The notes under the pieces were generated by a model. It saw only the letters and a list, made by a program, of their open reading frames with translations, was not told the DNA's origin and searched no databases. A stretch of DNA of 64,000 nt, taken from positions 124,001 through 188,000 of the forward strand of contig NZ_JAFBCZ010000003.1 of the NCBI RefSeq assembly GCF_016907925.1. The letters run 5' to 3'. Below, one piece after another: positions 36,466 to 45,680 of the stretch; the stretch's first letter is position 1, and each line of letters opens with the position of its first letter. The DNA is from Herpetosiphon giganteus. Lineage in GTDB: Bacteria > Chloroflexota > Chloroflexia > Chloroflexales > Herpetosiphonaceae. The translations under genes and the position numbers were made by a program.

Positions 36466-39400
36466 TCAGCGCCTCTAGACGTGCTGCATAATTCCGATAT
36501 GGCTCAACCAAAACTCGCTGTTGCTGATCTTTCAAGCTCGTTAAAACCAAGGTTGTGCACATTTTTGGCACCAGATATTCACAGCGTTCAATCGGTGTAG
36601 CAGTGATAATCTGCAAGCCAAAATGATGGAAGAGATCGAGAGTCGAGCCAATCCGATCTTGATCCATTTTTGAAAATGCCTCGTCGAAGGCCACAATTCT
36701 GATGGTTGAGCGTTTGCTGCGTTCGCTAATTTTATACAGTTGCACAAACGATGCAGCGATTGTCACATAAAATGGCGTTTGAGTTTCGCCACCTGAAGTT
36801 TGACCCATAATCTTGCTCAAACGAGAGCGTGTACCATCACGATCAATCACATCAATGTCGTAGCTTAAATAGCGTCGATAGTCGGTAATTTGAGCTTGTT
36901 CAAGCTTTTCTTGGTCGGTTAATCCAGGCTGAATCAACAATTGAAAAAAGCGATCAAAGGTCGCCTTATGTTGTTGATAAAACTCACTATCTTGAATAAT
37001 TTCACTGGTCACATTCGCTGATTGCTCGATTAGTTGATAAAAATCACGGAGTGAATCGGCAACTTCATAGCGAAAATGATAACGCTGGCCATTAAAATCT
37101 AAGCCTTGTAAAGCATCGTTAATTCGATCGAGTTCAGCTTTAGCGCGGCCAATATTTTCGCGTAACTTGTGTAAAACATGTTCACGTAGCTCTGTTTCAG
37201 TTTCATGTTTTGCTTCAGCAATTTTCTGCCCGAAATTGGGCAAATCTGTAGCTTCTAATTCAGCTTTTCTGGTTTGGAAGCTCGTTTGCTCAATATCGGC
37301 CAGCTCACGCGCCCCAAAATCGCGATTATAGAGCAGAACTTGTTCACGCAAAGCTTCTTGGCGATTATTGAAGCGCGTATGATAGCCGCGACTCTGTTGC
37401 TCAGCGGTTTCTTGCAAACGGCTAAATTGCGCAGCTTCAGTATTTTCACGCTGAAAATCGGCGCTTGCATCCTCAATTTGATTGGGATATTGCTGCTGCG
37501 TATGATCAAACAGGCTTTGAGCATTCAATAATTGATGGTTATCTTGTTGAAGTTGTTGTTCAAGTTGGTTGATTTTAGTTTTAAAAGCACCATTTAGCTC
37601 ATTAAAGCGGCTAATATTTTTAGAATATTCATCATACATTGTTTGTAAACGCTTAACTTCTGCTTCAAGTGCTGCTACGCCGCTGGTATCAATACTATCG
37701 TGATCTTGTTGTAATTCAGCAAGCGTTCGTTGTAATTCACTTGCATCAAGTTCTTCCGCAAAATATGAATCTAAGCCTAATAAGATTTGTTGTAATTTTT
37801 CAAGTTGCTCAGAATATTGACGTTGACGTTGTTGTTCAGGACGTAATATCGCTAACTCAGCTTGGATTTCGGTTAATTGCTGGCGGCGACTTTCGATTTG
37901 CGAGCGTTGTGCACGTTCGCCGATAAACCAAGGCCGAAATTTGCGTGGATCGATTGAACGAGCCGTCCATTCTTGATACACCATCACTTCAGCGGTAATT
38001 GCTCGCCGATGTTGGCGCAAATCTTGAACTCGTTCGCATGTGATAATATCGCCTAAAATCGCTACAATATATTTATCAATTAAACCTGTTTTGGCTTTAA
38101 CTTTCGTTGCCAATGATAATGGCCTTGCTGGGCGAGTTTCGGCGCTTGCTTGCTGCAAATCAACCAAGCCCACATCATAGAGGCGTTGTTTATCACGTAA
38201 CTGATCAAGCAAATCGAGTGCTTGGCTATAATATTTAGGTTCAACAATAATATTGAATCGGCGCTGACCAAGCATTGCTTCAACAGCATCTTGCCAATGT
38301 TGATCAGGAATTTCTAAAAGCTCACAAAGCAAAAACAGTTCAATCTTTAATTCTTGTTTTAAGTAGTTACGCACATTTTCCACATTTTGTGGATAATGAT
38401 TTTGGCGATTTGATTGTTCAAGGCTCGCAATTTCCTTTTTTAAGCTGCTTTCTTGTTCAACTAAGCGCGCAATCGTATCATCAGTTCTCGTCAGCGCTTG
38501 GATTTGCAGTTTTAAAGCAGATCCGGTAGCCACGTTTTGTTGCTGGAGTAAAGGAACAATTTGCTGCGCTTGGGGAATATACTCAGGCTGCTGCAATAGA
38601 TTAACTAAATCTTGCTCAGCAATTGCTGGTAATGTATTCAATGATTGAGCAATTTGGGTTAATTTTGCTTGGAGTTGCCGCCAGCGTTGGTTAATTTTTT
38701 GAATTTGCTGCTGCAATTGCTGAATTTCGTTGGCAAGTTGTTGTTTACGGCGCACAACATCCGATTGATTTAATTGAACTTGGGCTTCAACTAAGGCAAT
38801 TTGCGCATTGTGCTGCAAGCCAATTTGCTGTTCAAGGTCAGCTTGATTCAATTCATAATCACGGCGGGTATCGATTAATCGTTGTTGGTTTTGATTAATC
38901 TGTTGTTGAATTGCCGCAACGTTGTAATACGCCGCGAGAATTTCAAATTTCCCTTGCAAATCACGAAATCGTTTCGCTTCATCTTGGGTTTTGATAATTG
39001 CATTGAGGCTTTTTAATTGATCTTCGACTTGTTTGGCTTTGCGTTCCAAATCGCGTAGGCGTTCAACAACATTTTGCAAGGTATGCACATCAAGCGAATT
39101 CGGCTCCAACAACCATTGTTCAACAAACTCACGAATATTACGAATTGGCTGGAAGGTCAAGGCGCGCAGAAATAAATCGAAGAAGCGCTGGTTGAGGCCA
39201 CCAAGCCGATTCAATAGCTCCGCCTGATATTCGCCAGTTTGGTCAAAGCTGTTAAAGCTTGTGCGATTACGAGCCAGCGCTTTGATTTCACGGCGGGTGC
39301 GTGGCTTCCCTTGATCAATAAACAGATCAGGGTCAAGCTGGCCATCGCCGATGAAGAAGGTTTTTTCGACGCTTTGGGTGGCAGCACGAGCTTCGAGGCA

Positions 39401-39724
39401 AACGCCGCTGATAAAGGCTTGGTGCTTCAGATCGTCAGTCCATTCCAACACTACATAGCCAATCGTATCCCCAGGTCGCAGCCAATGTTGCTCACCAATT
39501 TTGCCACGCACATAGCTATCGAGCGAACGCTGCGAGCGATCTTGAGCGGCGCTGTTAAACCGTACTCGCCCCAAATCGGCCACGAGCACAAGTTGCAACG
39601 CATCAAGGATTGACGATTTGCCAGAGCCATTATGCCCAGCCAAATACAAACTATCTTGGACATCTAAGACATGCCGATCGAAGCGATGCCAATGATATAA
39701 AAAAATTCGACTCAGCTTAATCAT
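36443..39724 (-). CDS. jetC: Wadjet SMC-like ATPase JetC
   Basis: 1093 residues. The N-terminal Walker A GHNGSGKSS is at 31-39, and the ABC signature SGGETQTPFYV lies near 975. Walker B IRIVAFDEAFSKMD is near 1010. Between them are long coiled coils (about 230-480 and 610-900), Gln-rich and interrupted by a hinge-like domain near 480-610. This is the MukB/SMC-type motor that extrudes DNA loops in the anti-plasmid complex. Its ATG overlaps the jetB stop by 4 nt. Confidence 0.92.
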   Translation of the reverse strand: MIKLSRIFLYHWHRFDRHVLDVQDSLYLAGHNGSGKSSILDALQLVLVADLGRVRFNSAAQDRSQRSLDSYVRGKIGEQHWLRPGDTIGYVVLEWTDDLKHQAFISGVCLEARAATQSVEKTFFIGDGQLDPDLFIDQGKPRTRREIKALARNRTSFNSFDQTGEYQAELLNRLGGLNQRFFDLFLRALTFQPIRNIREFVEQWLLEPNSLDVHTLQNVVERLRDLERKAKQVEDQLKSLNAIIKTQDEAKRFRDLQGKFEILAAYYNVAAIQQQINQNQQRLIDTRRDYELNQADLEQQIGLQHNAQIALVEAQVQLNQSDVVRRKQQLANEIQQLQQQIQKINQRWRQLQAKLTQIAQSLNTLPAIAEQDLVNLLQQPEYIPQAQQIVPLLQQQNVATGSALKLQIQALTRTDDTIARLVEQESSLKKEIASLEQSNRQNHYPQNVENVRNYLKQELKIELFLLCELLEIPDQHWQDAVEAMLGQRRFNIIVEPKYYSQALDLLDQLRDKQRLYDVGLVDLQQASAETRPARPLSLATKVKAKTGLIDKYIVAILGDIITCERVQDLRQHRRAITAEVMVYQEWTARSIDPRKFRPWFIGERAQRSQIESRRQQLTEIQAELAILRPEQQRQRQYSEQLEKLQQILLGLDSYFAEELDASELQRTLAELQQDHDSIDTSGVAALEAEVKRLQTMYDEYSKNISRFNELNGAFKTKINQLEQQLQQDNHQLLNAQSLFDHTQQQYPNQIEDASADFQRENTEAAQFSRLQETAEQQSRGYHTRFNNRQEALREQVLLYNRDFGARELADIEQTSFQTRKAELEATDLPNFGQKIAEAKHETETELREHVLHKLRENIGRAKAELDRINDALQGLDFNGQRYHFRYEVADSLRDFYQLIEQSANVTSEIIQDSEFYQQHKATFDRFFQLLIQPGLTDQEKLEQAQITDYRRYLSYDIDVIDRDGTRSRLSKIMGQTSGGETQTPFYVTIAASFVQLYKISERSKRSTIRIVAFDEAFSKMDQDRIGSTLDLFHHFGLQIITATPIERCEYLVPKMCTTLVLTSLKDQQQRVLVEPYRNYAARLEALNAESEQN

Positions 39725-40353
39725 GCTTGCTCCTCGTCTGAATTGCTCGGGCGTTGATATTCGGCTAGGCGTTCGGCCAAAGCGGCGATGCCACTAGCAG
39801 GAACAATCACCTCAAGGGCTGGCAATAATTCAATCACGGTCTCAGGATCATTGGCTCTCAGCACCGTACTCTGCGGGGCACGAATTAATTTAAGTCCATT
39901 GAATAGACGTAAAGCACTATCAAAGACACCTTTTTTGCGAATAGCTCGATTAGGGAAAAACTCACTATAACGGTTATAGAGATCACTTACCGTCGTAGTA
40001 GGATAGCGCGTCAAACTTGGATTAAGGGATTCATATTGTTCAGCGTAAATCAGGCGCAATAACAGCAACCAGAGGGTTTCCTCTTTATCAAAGCGGCGGC
40101 GATGGCTGCCATCACGATGAAAGACATGAAAAATATGCAAATTTTCGGCGTAATGCAGTTCCCAGCCTGCAACTGCTAAATAATCACGCACCAAATCGAT
40201 GCGGCGCACTAACCATGCAAAAATTCGCCGATCCTGCTCATCTTCACGCCAAATCAGACCATCGCTGAGCAAACGCCGCACGCTATCGGCAAATAATTGC
40301 TGTTCGGTTGATGAAAGTTGGCTATATTCTTCAGCAAAATTAACTAAACTCAT
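39721..40353 (-). CDS. jetB: Wadjet kite subunit JetB
   Basis: 210 residues, DUF4194-type. Tandem winged-helix character (RRLLSDGLIWREDEQDRRIFAWLVRRIDLVRDYL) and RRRFDKEETLWLLLLRLIYAEQ agree with MukE-like kite proteins that bridge the motor heads. Four-nt overlaps with jetA and jetC show tight translational coupling. Confidence 0.85.
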   Translation of the reverse strand: MSLVNFAEEYSQLSSTEQQLFADSVRRLLSDGLIWREDEQDRRIFAWLVRRIDLVRDYLAVAGWELHYAENLHIFHVFHRDGSHRRRFDKEETLWLLLLRLIYAEQYESLNPSLTRYPTTTVSDLYNRYSEFFPNRAIRKKGVFDSALRLFNGLKLIRAPQSTVLRANDPETVIELLPALEVIVPASGIAALAERLAEYQRPSNSDEEQA

Positions 40354-41762
40354 GCTGGTTGCTCCGTTGAAACCCGCCGCACCAAGAAATCGCGAAAGCC
40401 CACGCCATCACGCTCAACCCACACACCATCATCAATTGGCTCAACTTTATAGCCCAGCGAGCCATCGCCATACGAGCGCAAATAGATAATTAATGATAAA
40501 TCGTCAATACTTTCAAGCTCTATCTCTGAGCCACGCCGCTGCTCAGCATCGCCCAATAGTTGTAAGGCATAACGGCGCACCCGATCGCGGCTGATCGAAC
40601 GGCGCAATTGGCGCAGGGTAGCCGCCTGTGCTTGTTCAATGTCGGCCTCGCTAATTGGTATATAGCTATCAGCCTGACTTTCAAAAGGCACAGCCGCACG
40701 CGTTGGCGCAGTTAACGATTGCTGATCAGTTAGTTGAACCTCGTAAATATTCAATAGTTCGTTAATTTCTGGGCTGGCTTGGGCATAGGCTTCAGGATTA
40801 GGTAAGATGTGGCTCAAAATACTGTGGAGTTGACCGCTGGTGCTGGTGCTAGCACTGAGAAATAATTCAATATTGCGCACTGCCGAATCAACAAATTGGC
40901 TATGACGAAGATCAATCACCCTAATTAATTGATCAAGTTGCTCAAAATGACTACGAATTGTTTCAATTTGCTCGCTTAATCGATTGTAGGCTAGTTCAAA
41001 ACTAGCCGCCTCACCGCGACTAACCAAATGCTGCGCCGATAGATCGATGAGATTTGTGCGCTCGATTTTGTGCAAAAATTGTAAAATTGCAGGCCGATAG
41101 CGCGAAAGGTGGTCGGAGGTGCGCAACTGATGATAGGCTTGATCAACAATATCTTTGCGATAGCTGCCAAACACATGTTCAAGCACATCTTTGGTTTTGA
41201 GGGTTTTGAGTACAGTTTGAATGTGCAAACCAATATTGTGTTGCAATTCTTTGAGTGCTTGAGTCAGAAAAAGCGTCTGGTCATAGGCATTCGAAAGCCG
41301 ATCGTGCGGCGCATCGCCAGTGCAGGCTTTTTCGAGCACATCGTGAATGCCACAAATCATGCCACGCAAATGTTGGCGCTGTTTGGTCGCAAGGTCTTCA
41401 AAGAGTTGCAACAGCCGAAAGGCATAATCGGGCAAAATAATCGCCGAGGAATAATCACTTTGTTGCTCGAAGCGCAGCCAACCCCAAGCCCGCAGCGAGC
41501 GTAAAATCGCCGAAGCATGGTTATTTTGCTCAAGCTCCGATTCTTCTTCGTGGGCATCGCTGGTCAGCACTTCAGCGTTCGGTTGCTCTAATTGTTGTTC
41601 GACGAGGCTTAATGCTCGTTCACGGCTGAGCGGTTGTGATTGTTGTTTGGTGGCGGCGAATAGTGCTAGCAACACTTGGGTATAAATTGCAGCCCCAGGG
41701 CTAGCGAGTGGGCGAAAAAGGTTGGCAGGAACGGTCTCGAACAAACTCATGGTAGCACGCAT
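40350..41762 (-). CDS. jetA: Wadjet kleisin-like subunit JetA
   Basis: 470 residues. The N-terminus SLFETVPANLFRPLASPGAAIYTQVLL resembles what I recall of the JetA family of type II Wadjet (kleisin/MukF-like) rather than the DUF3375 form. An acidic linker (ESELEQNNH) and helices follow. The type assignment is tentative. First gene of the operon on the minus strand. Its start may be ATG 41762 or ATG 41750; neither has an obvious ribosome site. Confidence 0.82.
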   Translation of the reverse strand: MRATMSLFETVPANLFRPLASPGAAIYTQVLLALFAATKQQSQPLSRERALSLVEQQLEQPNAEVLTSDAHEEESELEQNNHASAILRSLRAWGWLRFEQQSDYSSAIILPDYAFRLLQLFEDLATKQRQHLRGMICGIHDVLEKACTGDAPHDRLSNAYDQTLFLTQALKELQHNIGLHIQTVLKTLKTKDVLEHVFGSYRKDIVDQAYHQLRTSDHLSRYRPAILQFLHKIERTNLIDLSAQHLVSRGEAASFELAYNRLSEQIETIRSHFEQLDQLIRVIDLRHSQFVDSAVRNIELFLSASTSTSGQLHSILSHILPNPEAYAQASPEINELLNIYEVQLTDQQSLTAPTRAAVPFESQADSYIPISEADIEQAQAATLRQLRRSISRDRVRRYALQLLGDAEQRRGSEIELESIDDLSLIIYLRSYGDGSLGYKVEPIDDGVWVERDGVGFRDFLVRRVSTEQPA

Positions 41763-41929
41763 TTCTTTGGCGGATGCATGGTGAATCCATGACCAAGTGA
41801 GGATTAACTAATCATAACAAGCTTTCCTCACTCCCGCAAGCAGCCACTTCGTAGCAAAATTCTCAATCTTGACAAAGCATAACGCACTGCGTATAGTTAG
41901 TTTGTGTACGGACTATTTGTACACGAGGG

Positions 41930-42062
41930 ATTGAAGAGCAGAGAGCAAAGAACATAGAACATAGCGAAATTATGAAGGATGAAGAATGAAGGCAAAAGCC
42001 TAGAGCCTATAGCCTATAGCCTCGTATTTCGTGCGCTTCGTGTCCTTCGTGGTTAAAAATTA
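41930..42062. repeat. Composite heptamer repeat block
   Basis: Adjacent period-7 modules: AGAGCAG-AGAGCAA-AGAACAT-AGAACAT, then ATGAAGG/ATGAAGA units, then AGCCTAT/TATAGCC units. The block ends in nonamers CTTCGTG. The same module order recurs at 53316-53380. It lies between the Wadjet promoter side and marR. Confidence 0.7.
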
Positions 42063-42105
42063 ATCGATTCGCTGTTCTTCATCAAGCTTACAAGGACGTA
42101 GCATT

Positions 42106-42525
42106 GTGGAAGCGCACTATCATTTGTGTTTTCAAGTTGGGCGCGTAGCCCGCCAATTGATCAGCCACTACAATCGGGTGTTAGCTCCCTTGGGGCTGAC
42201 CACCGCCCAATACTTCGTTCTCGTAGCCATGAAGCCCGATGAAGCTCCAACCATGGGCGAACTTTCCAGCCGCACCTATCTCGATAATTCAACCCTAACG
42301 CCAATCATCGACCGCCTTGAGCGCGATGGCTGGCTCGAACGCATGCCCGACCCCAACGATCGGCGCACAACTCGCATCCAATTAACCAGCAGTGGTTTAG
42401 AGCGTTTGCCCGATGCTCGCCAACGTGGCGATGCGGTCGAAAACGCTATGCGTGAGCAATTAGGCGATTCATTGGTCGATTTGTTGACCGATGGCTTGCG
42501 TAAGGTTGCCCGAATCGAACTTTAA
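42106..42525 (+). CDS. MarR-family transcriptional regulator
   Basis: 139 residues with a GTG start (42106) behind AAGGA. A winged-helix MarR protein: recognition region MGELSSRTYLDNSTLTPIIDRLERDGWLER, wing with DPNDRRTTRIQLTSSG. Its position just before the beta-oxidation genes suggests control of fatty-acid degradation, perhaps with an acyl-CoA or aromatic ligand, but that is inference from context. No clear palindromic operator was found in the gap. Confidence 0.9.
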   Translation: MEAHYHLCFQVGRVARQLISHYNRVLAPLGLTTAQYFVLVAMKPDEAPTMGELSSRTYLDNSTLTPIIDRLERDGWLERMPDPNDRRTTRIQLTSSGLERLPDARQRGDAVENAMREQLGDSLVDLLTDGLRKVARIEL

Positions 42526-42629
42526 TTGTTTTTCCAAACCTGCAATCAGCCCCAAAGAGCTGCAAAACCCTCGCTGATTACAGTTGATCGTTTATTAAAT
42601 TGCTTCCAACCAGAAAGAAAGGTGGTTCA

Positions 42630-45044
42630 ATGACGTACCGCATTCAACGGGCAGTGGTAATTGGCTCAGGCACCATGGGCGGTGGCATCGCCGCGCATCT
42701 GGCCAATGCTGGCGTTCGCACCATGTTGTTGGATATTGTGCCAAACAGTTTAACGCCTGAAGAAGAGGCCAAAGGGCTTTCGTTACAAAGCAAAGCTGTG
42801 CGCAATCGGGTTGTGCAAACTGGATGGGATCGCGTGGTCAAGAGCAGCCCCGCCGCGCTGATGAATAAAAAAGCTGGCGAGTTGGTGCAACTTGGCAATC
42901 TCGAAGATGATTTTGCCGTGATCAGCGAAGCCGATTGGGTGATTGAAGTTATCGTTGAGAAGCTCGAACCCAAGCAACAACTTATGGCCCGAATTGACGA
43001 AATTCGCAAAGCTGGCAGCATTATTTCATCAAATACCAGCGGGATTCCGATTCACAAAATTGCTGAAGGCCGCTCGGACGATTTCAAAAAGCACTTCCTT
43101 GGAACTCACTTCTTCAATCCACCACGCTACCTCAAATTGCTCGAAGTGATTCCAACCCCCGATACCGATCCAGCGATTATTGACTATATTCGCAGCTTTG
43201 GACAAGAACGCTTGGGCAAAGGCGTGGTTATCGCCAAAGATACGCCCAACTTTATTGCCAACCGCATCGGCACGTTTGGCGGCGCATATGCCATGAAATA
43301 TATCGTCGATAACGGCTACACAATCGAAGAAGTCGATGCTTTAACTGGCACCTTGATTGGTAATCCCAAATCGGGAACCTTCCGGCTTGGCGATTTGGTC
43401 GGGATCGATGTAATGGTTGGGGTTGCCCACAACCTCTACAATCTCGTGCCCGATGATGAATCACGCGATGCGTTGCTGGCTCCTGCGCCGGTTCAAGGCT
43501 TGATGGAACGCGGCTGGCTCGGCCAAAAATCTGGCCAAGGCTTCTACAAAACCGTCAAAGGTGCGAATGGCAAGGAATTTTGGGTGCTCGATTGGGAAAC
43601 TGGCGAGCATCGCGCCCCGCGTGAAGTTGATTTGCCAATCATCAAGCAAGCTAAAAAGCAAGGCAATTTGGCTGCGCGCTTGCGCTTCTTAGTCAACCAA
43701 AGCCAAGATCGGGGCAGTAAGTTGATTGCCGACACCTTGCTGCCATCATTGGCCTATGCTGCGCGCCGCGTGCCAGAAATTAGCGACCATCTCTACGATG
43801 TTGATAATGCCTTGCGCTGGGGCTTTGCCAAAGAGATGGGACCATTTGAAATGTGGGATGCAATTGGCCTCGCCGATGGCGTGAAGTTGATGCAAGAACG
43901 CGATATTCAAGTGGCCGATTGGGTGTTGGCGTTGCTTGAAAAAGGTCATACCTCATTCTATCAAACGGTCGATGGCGCTAAACAAGCCTACAGCCCAGTC
44001 ACTGGCGAATATGAAGCAGTACCAAGCTCCGACTTGAAGCTTGACCTTGATGAATTGCGCAACGCTGGCAAAGAAGTCGCGCGCAACGATTCAGCCAGCT
44101 TAATCGATTTGGGCGATGGCGTATTGTGCTTCGAATTCCATTCCAAGATGAACGCGCTGGATAGCGAAATCACCGAAATGGGCTTCAAAGCCTTGGAATT
44201 GCTCAAAGACGATCGCTGGACGGGCATGGTCGTTGGCAACCAAGGCTCAGATTTCTGCATCGGAGCCAACATCTTTATGTTGATGATGGCAGCTCAAAAC
44301 GATCAATTTGATCAGCTTGAGCAAATGTTGAAAACCTCGCACGACCTGATGCAAGGCATGCGCTTCTCGCCCAAGCCAATTGTGACCGCGCCTTTCGGAC
44401 GGGTGCTTGGTGGTGGCGCTGAAGTTTCGATGCACGGCTCGCGCATGTGTATCGCCGCCGAAACCTACATGGGCTTGGTCGAAGTTGGGGTTGGCTTGAT
44501 TCCTGGGGCTGGCGGGGTCAAAGAATTTGTGCGCCGCGTCATCTCTCCTGCAATCAAACTAGCTCCCGAAAGCGACCCAACGCCATATCTACAACGAGTG
44601 TTCGAGCAAATCGGCATGGCCAAGGTTGGCACCAGCGCCTTCGAAGCCCGCGACCAAGGCTTTGTCACCGAAGCCGATCGGATTGTTATGAACAGCGATG
44701 AGTTGCTTGGCCGCGCTAAGCAATTTGTACTCGATTTGGCTGCTGCTGGCTTTACCCCACCAGCCCGCGAAAAGCTCTATGCCGCTGGCCGCGATGGCTT
44801 GGCAGCAATGCGCGTTGGCGTGTGGATGATGCAACAAGGCGGTTATATTTCCGAATACGATGCCTTTATCGGCAACAAACTAGCCTATGCCATCGCTGGC
44901 GGCGACCTCAGCAGCCCACAATGGGTTGATGAAGAGCATTTCTTGGCGATGGAGCGCGAAGTGTTCTTGGCACTTTGTCACGAACCAAAAACCATGGAAC
45001 GCATCATGTTTATGTTGCAAAACAACAAGCCATTGCGGAATTAG
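42630..45044 (+). CDS. fadN: 3-hydroxyacyl-CoA dehydrogenase / enoyl-CoA hydratase fusion (FadN type)
   Basis: 804 residues from ATG 42630 (AAAGGTGG upstream); a TTG ten codons earlier is unlikely. NAD-binding domain first (IGSGTMGGGIAAHLANAG at the N-terminus, SSNTSGIPI, FLGTHFFNPPRYLKLLEV). The 3-hydroxyacyl-CoA dehydrogenase C domains follow. A crotonase-type hydratase domain (about 490-690, GSDFCIGANIFM, FGRVLGGGAEVSMHG) lies at the C-terminal side. This order matches Bacillus FadN rather than FadB. With FadA and the acyl-CoA dehydrogenase it completes a beta-oxidation cycle. Confidence 0.93.
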   Translation: MTYRIQRAVVIGSGTMGGGIAAHLANAGVRTMLLDIVPNSLTPEEEAKGLSLQSKAVRNRVVQTGWDRVVKSSPAALMNKKAGELVQLGNLEDDFAVISEADWVIEVIVEKLEPKQQLMARIDEIRKAGSIISSNTSGIPIHKIAEGRSDDFKKHFLGTHFFNPPRYLKLLEVIPTPDTDPAIIDYIRSFGQERLGKGVVIAKDTPNFIANRIGTFGGAYAMKYIVDNGYTIEEVDALTGTLIGNPKSGTFRLGDLVGIDVMVGVAHNLYNLVPDDESRDALLAPAPVQGLMERGWLGQKSGQGFYKTVKGANGKEFWVLDWETGEHRAPREVDLPIIKQAKKQGNLAARLRFLVNQSQDRGSKLIADTLLPSLAYAARRVPEISDHLYDVDNALRWGFAKEMGPFEMWDAIGLADGVKLMQERDIQVADWVLALLEKGHTSFYQTVDGAKQAYSPVTGEYEAVPSSDLKLDLDELRNAGKEVARNDSASLIDLGDGVLCFEFHSKMNALDSEITEMGFKALELLKDDRWTGMVVGNQGSDFCIGANIFMLMMAAQNDQFDQLEQMLKTSHDLMQGMRFSPKPIVTAPFGRVLGGGAEVSMHGSRMCIAAETYMGLVEVGVGLIPGAGGVKEFVRRVISPAIKLAPESDPTPYLQRVFEQIGMAKVGTSAFEARDQGFVTEADRIVMNSDELLGRAKQFVLDLAAAGFTPPAREKLYAAGRDGLAAMRVGVWMMQQGGYISEYDAFIGNKLAYAIAGGDLSSPQWVDEEHFLAMEREVFLALCHEPKTMERIMFMLQNNKPLRN

Positions 45045-45048
45045 TAAA

Positions 45049-45082
45049 GACTGGGGGCTGGTTGTTGGGGGTTGGGGATCGG
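45049..45082. repeat. Heptamer repeat after fadN
   Basis: Read on the minus strand: GATCCCC-AACCCCC-AACAACC-AGCCCCC. It is the same family as the copies at 332-357 and 45621-45655, here in opposite orientation. Confidence 0.65.
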
Positions 45083-45215
45083 TAGATTAACATTCTAGTA
45101 AAGACCAACCCGTTGCGATTCGCGAATTGGGAATGAGCTGTTGGGTGGCAGGGTTCGAATACGCGCTAGATTCATTGTACTTTCAAGCGACAAGCGATTT
45201 GGATTGAGGTGCTAA

Positions 45216-45680
45216 ATGGCAATCCGCAGTTTCAAAGATTTGGAAGTTTGGCAAAAAGCAATGGATCTAGCAGCAAATGTCTATGCTGTGACTCAAACAA
45301 TGCCGCCCGAAGAGCGATTTGGACTAACCAATCAAGTACGTCGAGCAGTTGTCTCAATTCCGGCCAATATTGCCGAAGGTCACGGTCGGCTCTATCAAGC
45401 CGAATACATTCGATTTTTATCAATTGCCCGTGGCTCGCTGATGGAAGTTGAAACTCATATTCTGCTTGCAGAACGTTTGGGATTTCTTCAACCAGACCAA
45501 CTATCTGAAACTAAAGGATTAATCGGTCAAGTGGGGCGTTTAATCAATGGCTTGTTACGCTCGCTTCGGGCAAATCAAGCCACTGGTCGGATCAGTGAAA
45601 CTGGTAGTGATTACCAATCCGATCCCCAGCACCCAACACCCGATCCCCATATCCATAAAGGAGTATTCAACGATGAATGA
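45216..45680 (+). CDS. Four-helix-bundle protein (23S rRNA intervening-sequence family)
   Basis: 154 residues. The first 125 match the four-helix-bundle IVS/S23-like family ([57 protein letters not shown]). The molecular role is uncertain; relatives act as pentameric or accessory nucleic-acid-binding proteins. The last 24 residues ([15 protein letters not shown]...) are encoded by period-7 DNA repeats, so the C-terminus has grown into an intergenic repeat. It sits between fadN and fadA and overlaps the fadA start by 8 nt. Confidence 0.8.
   Translation: MAIRSFKDLEVWQKAMDLAANVYAVTQTMPPEERFGLTNQVRRAVVSIPANIAEGHGRLYQAEYIRFLSIARGSLMEVETHILLAERLGFLQPDQLSETKGLIGQVGRLINGLLRSLRANQATGRISETGSDYQSDPQHPTPDPHIHKGVFNDE
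45621..45655 (+). repeat. Heptamer repeat inside a coding frame
   Basis: Five consecutive 7-nt units: GATCCCC-AGCACCC-AACACCC-GATCCCC-ATATCCA. They lie within the 3' end of the four-helix-bundle gene. Confidence 0.75.
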
